Assembly (NCBI GenBank): GCA_015063885.1
Contig: SVTH01000003.1
Coordinates: 124,001-188,000, forward strand
DNA length: 64,000 nt
Reading direction: 5' to 3'
Source: Oscillospiraceae bacterium
GTDB taxonomy: Bacteria > Bacillota > Clostridia > Oscillospirales > CAG-382
Below are positions 30,495-39,041 of this stretch, in pieces. The notes below the pieces were generated by a model. It searched no databases. It was given only the letters and a program-made list of their open reading frames with translations, and was not told where the DNA came from. Within the stretch, counting starts at the first letter, position 1; every line of letters begins with the position of its first letter. Both the position numbers and the translations under genes were made by a program.

Positions 30495-32549
30495 TCAGTT
30501 TAAGGTCTTTCCGCTCCCCGCCTGCTTCACCATGCGGATCGCTTGCTTGTTCAGTACCGTATAGGTTGCGTCCCCGATCTCGGGCAGGATCCGCTCCATG
30601 GCGTTCCCCGTCTCCTCGATGAGGGGCATATCCGTCAGGGAGGCGGTGCGAAGCACCAATTCCCCGCTTTGTTTTTCTCCGAAGAAGTCTCCCGGACCCC
30701 GCTGTTCCAGGTCCGCCTTGGCGATGAAAAAGCCGTCGGAGGATTCCTTCATCACGTTCAGACGCTCGCAGGGCTTGCCGCTCCCGTTCACCAGCACGCA
30801 GAAGGATTTCCGCGTGCCTCTGCCCACCCGTCCTCTCAGCTGGTGGAGCTGGGAAAGGCCGAAGCACTCTGCGTTCTCGATAAGCATCACGTTGGCGTTG
30901 GGCACGTCCACCCCCACCTCGATGACGGTGGTGGAAACCAGCACCTTGGTTCTCCCTGCGGCAAAGTCCTCCATGGCCTGTGCCTTTTGGGCGGGAGACT
31001 GCTTGCCGTGGATCAGCCCCATGGGGATCCCCGCAAAGGCGCCGCATTGGAGCTCGCGGAAATAGCTTTCCGCCGCCTTTTTGGGCGATTTTTCCTCCGC
31101 CAGGGCGTTTTCCTCCACCAGGGGGCAGATGATATAGGCTTGCCCTCCCTGAGAGAGCTGCCGCAGGATGGAGCCGTAGATGCCCTTGCGGTCCCTGGGG
31201 GTGAGCACTAAGGTATCAATGGTCTGTCTGCCGGGGGGAAGCTCGTCCAGGACGGTGACGTCCAGGTCGCCGTACAGGATGAGAGACAGGGATCTTGGAA
31301 TGGGGGTGGCGGACATGACCAGCATGTGGGCCCGCTTGCCCCCGCTCTGCTCGCTTTTTTCCAACAGGGCGGCCCGTTGCCGCACCCCGAAGCGGTGCTG
31401 TTCATCGGTGACAACCAAGCCCAGCTTGGCAAAGGAGACGTCCTCCTGCAAAACGGCGTGGGTGCCCACCAAAACTTGTATCTCTCCCGCGGCAAGGCGT
31501 TCCTTGACCATGGTCTTTTGCATCTTCGTCATGCCCCCCGTCAGCAAGGCGGTGGTGATTCCCAAAGGCTCCAGGTAGGAGGCGATCTTTTCCCCGTGCT
31601 GGGTGGCAAGGATCTCCGTAGGCGCCAACAGGACGGCCTGCATCCCGTTCTTGGCACAAAGCTCCAAGGCCGCCGCGGCCACCACGGTCTTACCGCTGCC
31701 CACGTCTCCCTGCACCAGGCGGGTCATGGGAACCTCTTTTGCCAGATCCTCGGTGATCCTGCGGATGGCCTTTTCCTGGGCTCCCGTAGGCTTGAAGGGG
31801 AGGCGCTTCAGCAATTCGCTTTCCATGGGTACCATGGGAACTGCCGCCGCCCCTTCCTTGGCGTGGCGCATCTTCCGAAGGGCCAAACGGAACACCAACA
31901 GCTCACGGAAGGCGGCACTGCGCTTGGCAGTCTCCAACTCCTCCATACTGCGGGGGCGGTGGAGCCTCAGCAGGGTCTCCTTGTAGGGGTACAAGCCGTA
32001 GGCCTTTTGAAGCGCCTCCGGGAGACATTCCTCCACCCGCTCCAGAGCGGGGAGAGCACTCTCCACCGCAGAGCGGAAGAGATTCTGATTCAGCCCCTCC
32101 CCTAAGGGGTAGACGGGCAAAATATCCGGCAAGGGCTGACCGGGGAATATGGGCTCGATATCGGGAGAGGTGGCCTCCGCGCCGTAAAGCCCCATTTGGA
32201 TATGGCCGTAAAGGCGGTAATACCTTCCCGGCTTGATCTTCTGTGCCAGGTAACGTTTTCCGAAAAAGGTGACGGTGATGGCGGCGGTGTCGTCCTCCGC
32301 CTGCATCCGCAACAGCTCGATGCCGGTGTAGGTTCTCCCCACGGTGGGAAGCTTGGTGCATCTCACCACCACGGAATACACGTCTCCCCCGGTGCACTCC
32401 CGTAAGGGGGTGATCTTCCCCCGGTTCTGGTAGGCTCTGGGGAAGGTCATCAGCAGATCCTCCACCGTGTGGATGCCCTTGGCGGCGAACAGCTTGGCTT
32501 TTGCCTCGCCGATGCCCTTCAGGGCGGTCAACAGGTCGTACAGCTCCAT
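30495..32549 (-). CDS. recG: ATP-dependent DNA helicase RecG
   Basis: 684 residues from ATG 32549 (AAAGGAG upstream). An N-terminal wedge domain with OB fold (about 55-150) is followed by the helicase core: Walker A GDVGSGKT, the DEQHRFG box, LVMSATPIPR, and C-terminal GRVGRG. RecG remodels stalled replication forks and Holliday junctions. The length is normal for the family. It heads a two-gene operon with dus and has a TTTACA-17-TATACT promoter. Confidence 0.97.
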   Translation of the reverse strand: MELYDLLTALKGIGEAKAKLFAAKGIHTVEDLLMTFPRAYQNRGKITPLRECTGGDVYSVVVRCTKLPTVGRTYTGIELLRMQAEDDTAAITVTFFGKRYLAQKIKPGRYYRLYGHIQMGLYGAEATSPDIEPIFPGQPLPDILPVYPLGEGLNQNLFRSAVESALPALERVEECLPEALQKAYGLYPYKETLLRLHRPRSMEELETAKRSAAFRELLVFRLALRKMRHAKEGAAAVPMVPMESELLKRLPFKPTGAQEKAIRRITEDLAKEVPMTRLVQGDVGSGKTVVAAAALELCAKNGMQAVLLAPTEILATQHGEKIASYLEPLGITTALLTGGMTKMQKTMVKERLAAGEIQVLVGTHAVLQEDVSFAKLGLVVTDEQHRFGVRQRAALLEKSEQSGGKRAHMLVMSATPIPRSLSLILYGDLDVTVLDELPPGRQTIDTLVLTPRDRKGIYGSILRQLSQGGQAYIICPLVEENALAEEKSPKKAAESYFRELQCGAFAGIPMGLIHGKQSPAQKAQAMEDFAAGRTKVLVSTTVIEVGVDVPNANVMLIENAECFGLSQLHQLRGRVGRGTRKSFCVLVNGSGKPCERLNVMKESSDGFFIAKADLEQRGPGDFFGEKQSGELVLRTASLTDMPLIEETGNAMERILPEIGDATYTVLNKQAIRMVKQAGSGKTLN

Positions 32550-32577
32550 GGGGAAACGCTCCTTTCTCGTTTTTTTC

Positions 32578-32606
32578 AGTATAACACATTTTTTTCGTTT
32601 TGTAAA
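32578..32606 (-). promoter_or_regulatory. Promoter of recG-dus
   Basis: Minus strand TTTACA (32601-32606), 17 bp, TATACT (32578-32583). Confidence 0.7.
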
Positions 32607-32610
32607 GCAA

Positions 32611-32640
32611 AAAAACAAGGCACCCTTGCGGATGCCTTGT
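32611..32640 (-). terminator. Terminator of the solute-binding lipoprotein gene
   Basis: CAAGGCA/TGCCTTG around a ten-base loop, followed on the minus strand by seven T's. It directly precedes the recG promoter. Confidence 0.85.
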
Positions 32641-32651
32641 AGGGAAACAAA

Positions 32652-34208
32652 TCAGCCGTTCAGCTCGTAAGCTTCTACGTATTCGTCGATCTTATCCTGG
32701 ATCTTACCCTCGATGCCTTCCAGATGGGAAGCAACGTTGGTGTCGTCGGAGCTCATGAGGCTGGCGAACATGGAGTTGATGCCGCCGAAGTCGTAGAGAA
32801 CGCCCAGGTCGTAAACCACGTTGTTGAAGATGTAGTTGTCCAGCATATTCTCGGAGTCGAAGTCCTTGGCGTCTCTGCCCTTCAGGGTGACCTCGTAGTA
32901 TGCGGGAGTGATGTGGTTCTTACCGCCTGCTGCCATGAGCTCGATCATGTAAGCGGAGAACTCAGCGTCCTCAACGTTGGTGGGGATGCAGATACCGTAT
33001 GCGTAGTAGATGTTTGCGGAGGTGTAGTAGGTATCCTGCTCCTCGGAAGCCTTGGGAGAGGGGATGATACCCATGTGGCCCGCTACGTCGTAGTTACGCA
33101 GCTTCTTAACGGCGGAGAATGCGGAGGGGTAGAACAGGGTACGGTCGTTACCGAAGGCACCCATTGCACCTTCCCAAACGTTGGGTTCGGGCCAGGTGGG
33201 GGTCAGCTTCTGGGTGTTGGCAAACCAGGAGGAATCCTGGAAGGTCTTGAGGACCTTCTCTGCGTAGAGCAAGGAAGCCTCGGAGCCGAACTGCAGGTAA
33301 GGAATGTCGTTCTGATCCTTTGCGATGAGCTTGTTACCGGATGCGATGAAGAAGCCGCCGATACCGTTGGTACCGATCATGCCCCAGTGATCCTCAAAGT
33401 TCATGCCTGCGATATCGTCGGTCTCGTAGGTCACCTCTCTGCCCATCTCTACCATCAGGTCAAGAGTCCACTTGCCGTCACGGACGATGTCGTACAGGGA
33501 GCCGTATTTCTGAGCGAATACTTCGTTGTAGATGTTCTTGTTGAACAGGATCGCAGAGGAAACGATCTTCTGCATGATGGAGATATCACCGGTGGTGAAG
33601 TACAGCTTGCCTGCGATGGACAGGTTGCTGTTTGCATCCTGATCCCACCAGGGAGCGTCCAGATGGATGTAATCGGCAAAATCGTTCAGGTCGTACAGCA
33701 TGTTCTGCTGTGCCAGGGAAGCGGCCTGACCCATGAAGGGCAGAGCTGCGTCGTAGGTTGCGGTACCGGTGGTAGCGTCCTGGCTGACGGTGGTAGCAAC
33801 GTTCTTCACCTGATAAGCGATGATCTCAACGCCGTATTTCTCGGAGATCAGGTCGTTACGAGCCTTGACCGCCTCGTTGAGAACGGAATCGGTGGTGTCG
33901 TACAGATCGGGAGCGATCTCCTCGGAGAAGTAGGTGCCGTCACCCTCTTTGCTGGTAACGCAAACGGTGAAGGTATCCTTGTTGAAGTTGAACTCGGGCA
34001 TGTCCAGGTTCTCAACGGTGTAGTTACCCTTCTCGTCCTGGTACTTGGAGTTTTGAGTACCTTCGCCGCCGGAGGTGGTGCCGGAGGTGTTGCCGTCGGA
34101 AACGGCGGGCGTGCTCTCGGTGCCGCCGGAGGTGTTGTTACAGGAGGCCAGCATGGGGCAGACCAGCAACAGCATCCCCAACAGGAGAGCAAAAAGTCTT
34201 TTTGTCAT
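32652..34208 (-). CDS. Extracellular solute-binding-like lipoprotein
   Basis: 518 residues from ATG 34208 (AAGGATC upstream). Lipobox PMLASC, a Gly/Ser/Thr spacer, then a two-lobed family-1-type solute-binding fold: FTVCVTSKEGDGTYFSEEI, NEAVKARNDLISEKYGVEIIAY, YDAALPFMGQA, WWDQDANSNLSIAGKLYFTTGDIS, FNKNIYNEVF, DGKWTLDLMVEMG and PSPKASEEQDTYYT. These proteins normally feed carbohydrate ABC importers, but no permease or ATPase lies nearby. It may use a permease elsewhere or act only as a surface receptor. The 34358 product is a clear paralogue. Confidence 0.82.
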   Translation of the reverse strand: MTKRLFALLLGMLLLVCPMLASCNNTSGGTESTPAVSDGNTSGTTSGGEGTQNSKYQDEKGNYTVENLDMPEFNFNKDTFTVCVTSKEGDGTYFSEEIAPDLYDTTDSVLNEAVKARNDLISEKYGVEIIAYQVKNVATTVSQDATTGTATYDAALPFMGQAASLAQQNMLYDLNDFADYIHLDAPWWDQDANSNLSIAGKLYFTTGDISIMQKIVSSAILFNKNIYNEVFAQKYGSLYDIVRDGKWTLDLMVEMGREVTYETDDIAGMNFEDHWGMIGTNGIGGFFIASGNKLIAKDQNDIPYLQFGSEASLLYAEKVLKTFQDSSWFANTQKLTPTWPEPNVWEGAMGAFGNDRTLFYPSAFSAVKKLRNYDVAGHMGIIPSPKASEEQDTYYTSANIYYAYGICIPTNVEDAEFSAYMIELMAAGGKNHITPAYYEVTLKGRDAKDFDSENMLDNYIFNNVVYDLGVLYDFGGINSMFASLMSSDDTNVASHLEGIEGKIQDKIDEYVEAYELNG

Positions 34209-34242
34209 GATAAGATCCTTTCTGACATTTATGGTTGTACAT

Positions 34243-34271
34243 ATCATATCACTTTCCATCTTTCCTGTCAA
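34243..34271 (-). promoter_or_regulatory. Promoter of the solute-binding lipoprotein gene
   Basis: Minus strand TTGACA (34266-34271), 17 bp, TATGAT (34243-34248). Confidence 0.83.
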
Positions 34272-34314
34272 TCTGCGAATAAGCCAAAAACCCGGTCCTT
34301 TTTTTGGCAAAATT

Positions 34315-34350
34315 CACAACAAGAAAAGCGCTCCCCAAAAGGAGAGCGCA
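34315..34350 (-). terminator. Terminator of the two-gene lipoprotein operon
   Basis: GCGCTCTCC/GGGGAGCGC with one G-U pair and loop TTTT, followed on the minus strand by TTTTCTTG. Confidence 0.75.
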
Positions 34351-34357
34351 TACTGCT

Positions 34358-36088
34358 TCAGGTTCTGTATTGCTGTTGGTAATCCGCAATGGCGTCGTTG
34401 ATGGCGGGGATGGCACCGTAGATGCGGGAAGCCACGGTGGTGGTATTCTCGCGGTACATATCGGTGATCAGGGTGCCTGCACCGCCCATGCCGTGGATCA
34501 CCCCCAGGTCGTAGGTCATGGAGGAGAAGATGATCTCCAGCATCTCTCTGGAATCCCAGTCGGCGGTATGGGTACTGCGCAGGAGGCCTTCCTCATACTC
34601 GGGAGTGACGGTATTCTTGGAGTAGCAGGCCAACGCCTCGATCATGTAAGCGGAGAACCGTGCGTCCGCAACGTTTCTGGGGATACAGATGCCGTAGGCG
34701 TACTGCCCCATCACGGGAGTGTAATAGGATCTCTGCCCTGCGGAATGCAAGGGCATGGGAAGGATGCCCAGATCCACCTTTTCTCCCTTACGCAGGGAGG
34801 TCACGGATGCCAGGGTATCCACGTAGAACAGGGCTCGGCCGGCTTCAAAGACCTCTTTTCCCGTCTTCCAAACGTCCTCTACCTGACCCTCCAGGGTCTC
34901 AACCACCAGAAGAGTGTCGCTCTTGCCCTGCAGGGTCTGAAGCACCTTCAGCACGGTGGTCAGAGAGGTGGCGTCTCCCAGGGTGACCTTGGGAATGCCG
35001 ACGGCGTCGGTGGTGAGCACCTGTTTGCCGGAGGCTATGTAATGGTAAAGGGCGTTATCGTAGGAGCCAACCACACCCCAGGTGTCGGTATAGCCCATGC
35101 CGGGAACGCCGTCGATGTCTGCGGAAAGGAGCTTACCCTTCTCGTACATGGTGTCCAGGGTCCACTTCTTCTCCCGCACCAGGGCGTAGAAATCCGTTTC
35201 CAGATCGGAAGCCAGGGTCTTATTGAAGAGCACGGCGGCAGAAGCCTTTTTATGGGAGAAGGTCACGTCGCCCACGGCGAAATACTGCTTGCCCTCAAAG
35301 CCCAAAGCGGAATTGGCGTCCTGCTCCCACCAGGGGGCCTGAAGATGGATGAGATCCGCAAAATCCTTCAGATTGAACAGCAGCTGCTCCTGCCCCAGGA
35401 CGATGGCGTCCTTCAGGAAGGGCATTGCCGCATCATACTCTGCGGTCTCTGCCATACAATCGTTCAGCAGAGTCATCAGAACGTCGTCCACCCGGTAAGC
35501 CTGCACCTGTACACCGTAATCCCGCAGAAGGTCGTTGTTGCGGAGCTTGACGTAGGTCTCGATACGGGTGCCGTATACCCCGGAGGCGATCTCCTCGGAG
35601 TAATAGGTCTTTTGGAGATTGTCGTTGTAGACGCACACGGTGAACAGGGTGTCGGGGAACGTAAAGGCAGGCATCTGCAATTCGTTCAGGGTATAATTCC
35701 CCTCGTCATCCCGATAAGGATCGGTATCCACGGGAGGCAGGGACTCCTCTTCGGAGGAGGTGTCTTCGGAGGATTCTTCCTCGGAGCTTTCCGCCTCGGA
35801 GGATGCTTCCTCGGAGCTTTCATCTTCGGAGGGCTCTTCCTCGGAGGATTCATCTTCGGAAGACTCCTCTTCGGAGCTCTCGGAAGGCAATTCGATGTTG
35901 CTGATCACCTTGGAGGACTCTTCCTCGGAGGACGCCTCGGACGAGGCTTCCGAGGAGGTCTCCGCCGAGCTCTCGCGGGAAGACGCTTCCCCGGAGGAGG
36001 TCTCCTCTTCCCCGCCGCAGGCAGAAAGGGCGAGGCAAAGAAGCATCAGCAAGGAAAGCAACAGTATTAAGATCCGTTTGGTGGACAT
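34358..36088 (-). CDS. Solute-binding-like lipoprotein with long Ser/Glu spacer
   Basis: 576 residues from ATG 36088. Lipobox ALSAC, then roughly 95 residues dominated by SSEEES-type repeats, then a domain parallel to the 32652 product (TLNELQMPAFTFPDTLFTVCVYN, YYSEEIASGVYGT, WWEQDANSALGFEGKQYFAVGDVTFSH, FNKTLASD, KWTLDTMYEKG). The long acidic spacer probably holds the domain away from the cell wall. The gene begins 26 nt after the Big_2 lipoprotein gene, and both appear to use the promoter at 37335. Confidence 0.8.
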   Translation of the reverse strand: MSTKRILILLLSLLMLLCLALSACGGEEETSSGEASSRESSAETSSEASSEASSEEESSKVISNIELPSESSEEESSEDESSEEEPSEDESSEEASSEAESSEEESSEDTSSEEESLPPVDTDPYRDDEGNYTLNELQMPAFTFPDTLFTVCVYNDNLQKTYYSEEIASGVYGTRIETYVKLRNNDLLRDYGVQVQAYRVDDVLMTLLNDCMAETAEYDAAMPFLKDAIVLGQEQLLFNLKDFADLIHLQAPWWEQDANSALGFEGKQYFAVGDVTFSHKKASAAVLFNKTLASDLETDFYALVREKKWTLDTMYEKGKLLSADIDGVPGMGYTDTWGVVGSYDNALYHYIASGKQVLTTDAVGIPKVTLGDATSLTTVLKVLQTLQGKSDTLLVVETLEGQVEDVWKTGKEVFEAGRALFYVDTLASVTSLRKGEKVDLGILPMPLHSAGQRSYYTPVMGQYAYGICIPRNVADARFSAYMIEALACYSKNTVTPEYEEGLLRSTHTADWDSREMLEIIFSSMTYDLGVIHGMGGAGTLITDMYRENTTTVASRIYGAIPAINDAIADYQQQYRT

Positions 36089-36114
36089 AAAAATCCCTCT
36101 TCTCTGCTGTAGGT

Positions 36115-37275
36115 TTATTCGCTCTGCAAGGCAGTGGCGATGGTTTCCGCATCCGGGCCGCCCACCCAACGGGGAGCGAGCTCTTCGGTCTGCGTATTTT
36201 CGGCAAAATAAGTAGTGCGGACGGTGTTATAGGTGGCCTTGTCGCAGGACATCAGCACCCCGTCGATACGGGCGTTGTACTGACTGTTTCCCCCGCTGAC
36301 CTTACGGCACAGCACGGGAGAGCAGACGGCTTTTCCACCGGCAGAGGTCAACTCGTCCATGGCGTAAACAACGTCCCCGTTTTTCAGATTCTGGGTATAG
36401 GACACCAGGATAAAGCGGCTGCCGTCCTTCCGTTTCCAAAGGGCCCATTCCTCGTCCACGCCGGTCTTGAAGGAGTACAACTCCTCCCCGGTGGCGGCGT
36501 TCATCACCCAGATCACAGGCAGACCGTCCTCCCCGTGGGTACGGGCGAGAAGCTCGGCGGTGCCGTCCTGGTCCACGTCCTGCAAAGCAAAGGTCCAGCC
36601 CGTAAAGCCGCCCTGGGTCTTATGATAGATCAAGGTCGCCAAGGGAGACATGGGGATCTCCTCCACCACCTCCACCACGCAGGTGGCTTGGTTCCCCTTG
36701 GGGGTGGTAGCGGTGACGGTGGCCACGCCCAGGCTGACGGCGGTGAGACTGCCGTCCTCCTCCACGCGGATCACCTCTTGGTCGGAGCTTTGCCAGATCA
36801 GGGTCCGGTTGGTGGTACCCACGGGAGTGAACTCGTAGGGAACCTCCACCTTGCCTCCCAAAAGGGCCATCATCTCCGTCTGCTTAAAGACAAACTCCTT
36901 CTCCTCGATGGGAGAGATCACGATATCCTCCAGCTTGGGCTCGCTTTCATCACGGTAGATCCCGGAGAAATCCGGCACGAAGCTGCTTTCCTCGGAGCTT
37001 TCCGGCGCAGAGCTTTCCATAGCGGAGCTGTCCTCGGGATCGCTTTCATCCTCGGAGTCATCCGCGGAGCTGTCCTCGGAGGGCCAGTCAATGCTGATCT
37101 CGCTGACGTAGGAGCTGTCTTCCCCCGAAGAAGTCCCCACGGAGCTTTCCCCCTCGCTTTGGGAAGGGGCCGCAGAGCTTTCCCCGCTGACGGTGCCCCA
37201 CTGCTCTTCGCACCCTGCCGCAAACAGCACCAGGCAGATCGCGGCGATCAAAATCAAATACTTTTTCATCCTCAT
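36115..37275 (-). CDS. Lipoprotein with bacterial Ig-like (Big_2) domain
   Basis: 386 residues from ATG 37275 (a second ATG six bases later is also possible). Signal peptide with lipobox LFAAGC, a Ser/Glu/Asp spacer to about residue 110, then a Big_2-like domain (PYEFTPVGTTNRTLIWQSSDQEVIRVEEDGSLTAVSLGVATVTA). The C-terminal ~190 residues, with WTFALQDVDQDGTAELLAR and IWVMNAATGEELYSF, look like a beta-propeller-type repeat. There is no catalytic motif. It is first in an operon with the solute-binding-like lipoprotein gene. Confidence 0.8.
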   Translation of the reverse strand: MRMKKYLILIAAICLVLFAAGCEEQWGTVSGESSAAPSQSEGESSVGTSSGEDSSYVSEISIDWPSEDSSADDSEDESDPEDSSAMESSAPESSEESSFVPDFSGIYRDESEPKLEDIVISPIEEKEFVFKQTEMMALLGGKVEVPYEFTPVGTTNRTLIWQSSDQEVIRVEEDGSLTAVSLGVATVTATTPKGNQATCVVEVVEEIPMSPLATLIYHKTQGGFTGWTFALQDVDQDGTAELLARTHGEDGLPVIWVMNAATGEELYSFKTGVDEEWALWKRKDGSRFILVSYTQNLKNGDVVYAMDELTSAGGKAVCSPVLCRKVSGGNSQYNARIDGVLMSCDKATYNTVRTTYFAENTQTEELAPRWVGGPDAETIATALQSE

Positions 37276-37334
37276 GTTCCCCTTCGGCGAAGGTCTTCCC
37301 TCGGAATATACCGACGCCATTTTAATTACGAATT

Positions 37335-37363
37335 ATCATACCACACTTTTCCCTGTCCGTCAA
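37335..37363 (-). promoter_or_regulatory. Promoter of the Big_2 lipoprotein operon
   Basis: Minus strand TTGACG (37358-37363), 17 bp ending AAGTGTGG, TATGAT (37335-37340). Confidence 0.75.
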
Positions 37364-37456
37364 TGCTGTTTTTTGTAAATTTTCTGCTGTTCCTCCATGA
37401 AAAGATATCGTTTTTCCACAAAGGGCAGGGCTTTTTGCCATTTTCTTAAGTCAGCC

Positions 37457-37484
37457 TTGACTTTTCCCCGGTTCCTGCTATAAT
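37457..37484 (+). promoter_or_regulatory. Promoter of the SGNH-hydrolase lipoprotein gene
   Basis: TTGACT (37457-37462), 16-bp spacer, TATAAT (37479-37484). Confidence 0.8.
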
Positions 37485-37520
37485 GAACGTAAGAAAGAAA
37501 ACGGAAAGGAACCACACACT

Positions 37521-38924
37521 ATGAGAAAAGCATTGTTATTGTTTCTCGCCGCTTCCCTGCTGCTTTCCTTGGCAGGGTGTAACGCCCCTGCGGCGGACAC
37601 CTCTTCCCCCGCAGTCAGCGAGAGCGTAAGCGCCGAAGGGGAAAGCTCGGCAGAAGAATCGTCCGAGGAAGTTTCTAAAGAAGAGGAAAGACCTATGATC
37701 TCCATCAAAAACGATCCCAATTACGCCAACGTAGCCCTGAACAAGAGCTACACCCACACCGTTCTGCATCCCGGCAACGATAACGCCTCCTACCCCGACG
37801 AGGGCGGGATCTCCATGACCGACGGCGTGATCGCTCCCGCAGACGCAAAGTATTCCGACCCTTCCTTTATGGGCTTTAACAAGAACAACAACGATTACAC
37901 CGCAAAGGGCTATTCCGCCGTCACCGTGGATCTGGGCGGGTTGCATTACCTGGATAAATTCGTGGCCCACGTGGCCTCCAAGAAGCATCTCAGCGTGGGC
38001 ATCAACGCTCCCGAGATCGTGTTCATTTACGTTTCCCGCGACGGAGAGACCTGGCATAAGGTGGGCTACACCTCCCACGAGGACAGCGAGACGATTGCCT
38101 CCATCCCCAGCACGTTGGAGCTGGAGTACGCCGTTTCCGCCCGTTACGTGCAGTACCGTTTCCTGGGGGACGGCAACTGGATCTTCGTTTGCGAGGTAGA
38201 GGCCTTCGGTATCGAGGGTGAGGAAGAGCTCCCCTTCCCCGGCGAGGAGGAGATCATCTCCTTCCTGTTCGTGGGCAACAGCTCCACCTATTACTTCAAC
38301 ATCCCCGTGAAGCTGATGCACCTGGCCGCTTCCGCAGGGGTGGAGATCGAGGTGGACAACAGCTGCGTGGGCAGTGCTTACCTCAGCTATTTTGCAGACC
38401 CTGCCAACGAACGCCACGGCATTCCCCTCCGTGAGCACCTGGCATCCAAGAAGTACGATTACGTGGTACTGCAGGACAACAGCGGTGCTTCCTACGAGGA
38501 TTCCAAGCCCGCTATTGACATCCTGCTCCCCCTCATCAAGGAAAACGGCGCGGAGATGCTGCTGTACAAGCGCTACTCCTCCAACGACGATCCCGCTCAG
38601 CGTTTGGACAGCGCTTACCGTCACGAGGTGAACTACTCCAAGCTGGCAGAGACCTTCGGGGTGGACCGTGTGGCTCCCGGGGCGGACGCCTTCCTGATCT
38701 GCACCGAGAAGTATCCCGAGATCAACCTGTATCACACCGATAACTCCCACCACGGTGCGGGTGAGGGTGCCTACCTCCTGGCCTGCGTCATGGCCATCGA
38801 GTTCCTGGATCTGGATCTGGACAAGTGCACCTACACCGCAGGTCTGGACGAGGCCACCGTTGCCAAGCTGAAGGAGTGCGCCAAGATCGCCTGCGAGACG
38901 GGCTACGATTACCCTCAGAAATAA
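37521..38924 (+). CDS. Lipoprotein with discoidin-like and SGNH-hydrolase domains
   Basis: 467 residues, AGGAACC upstream of the ATG. Lipobox SLAGC, Ser/Glu spacer to about 60, a discoidin-like domain at 65-235 (NVALNKSYTHTV, YSAVTVDLGGLHYLDKFVAHV, ARYVQYRFL), then an SGNH/GDSL-type hydrolase at about 245-465. The hydrolase shows FLFVGNSSTYYF (nucleophile Ser block), DYVVLQDNSG (Asn block) and DNSHHGAGEGAYLLAC (Asp/His block). Together these make a glycan-binding esterase or deacetylase layout. It is the only clearly catalytic protein of the 28-41 kb lipoprotein cluster. It ends at its own terminator. Confidence 0.85.
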   Translation: MRKALLLFLAASLLLSLAGCNAPAADTSSPAVSESVSAEGESSAEESSEEVSKEEERPMISIKNDPNYANVALNKSYTHTVLHPGNDNASYPDEGGISMTDGVIAPADAKYSDPSFMGFNKNNNDYTAKGYSAVTVDLGGLHYLDKFVAHVASKKHLSVGINAPEIVFIYVSRDGETWHKVGYTSHEDSETIASIPSTLELEYAVSARYVQYRFLGDGNWIFVCEVEAFGIEGEEELPFPGEEEIISFLFVGNSSTYYFNIPVKLMHLAASAGVEIEVDNSCVGSAYLSYFADPANERHGIPLREHLASKKYDYVVLQDNSGASYEDSKPAIDILLPLIKENGAEMLLYKRYSSNDDPAQRLDSAYRHEVNYSKLAETFGVDRVAPGADAFLICTEKYPEINLYHTDNSHHGAGEGAYLLACVMAIEFLDLDLDKCTYTAGLDEATVAKLKECAKIACETGYDYPQK

Positions 38925-38939
38925 GATAGAGCGCTTAGA

Positions 38940-38972
38940 AGAAGACGGTTTCGGCCGTCTTCTGTTTTTTTT
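38940..38972 (+). terminator. Terminator of the SGNH lipoprotein gene
   Basis: AGAAGACGG/CCGTCTTCT (38940-38948 and 38955-38963), loop TTTCGG, then G and eight T's. Confidence 0.88.
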
Positions 38973-38993
38973 GAAAAAAGACTCCGCTTGCTA

Positions 38994-39023
38994 TTGCAAT
39001 TCGGGCCGGCAATATGGTATAAT
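38994..39023 (+). promoter_or_regulatory. Promoter of the HipA/CtkA-like kinase gene
   Basis: TTGCAA (38994-38999), 18-bp spacer, TATAAT (39018-39023). Confidence 0.65.
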
Positions 39024-39041
39024 ATCCTCCGAGGTGAGACT

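Noticed and set aside
37463..37510. Possible riboswitch before the SGNH lipoprotein gene
   Set aside because: Only about 30 nt separate the -10 box and the ATG, too short for a structured leader.
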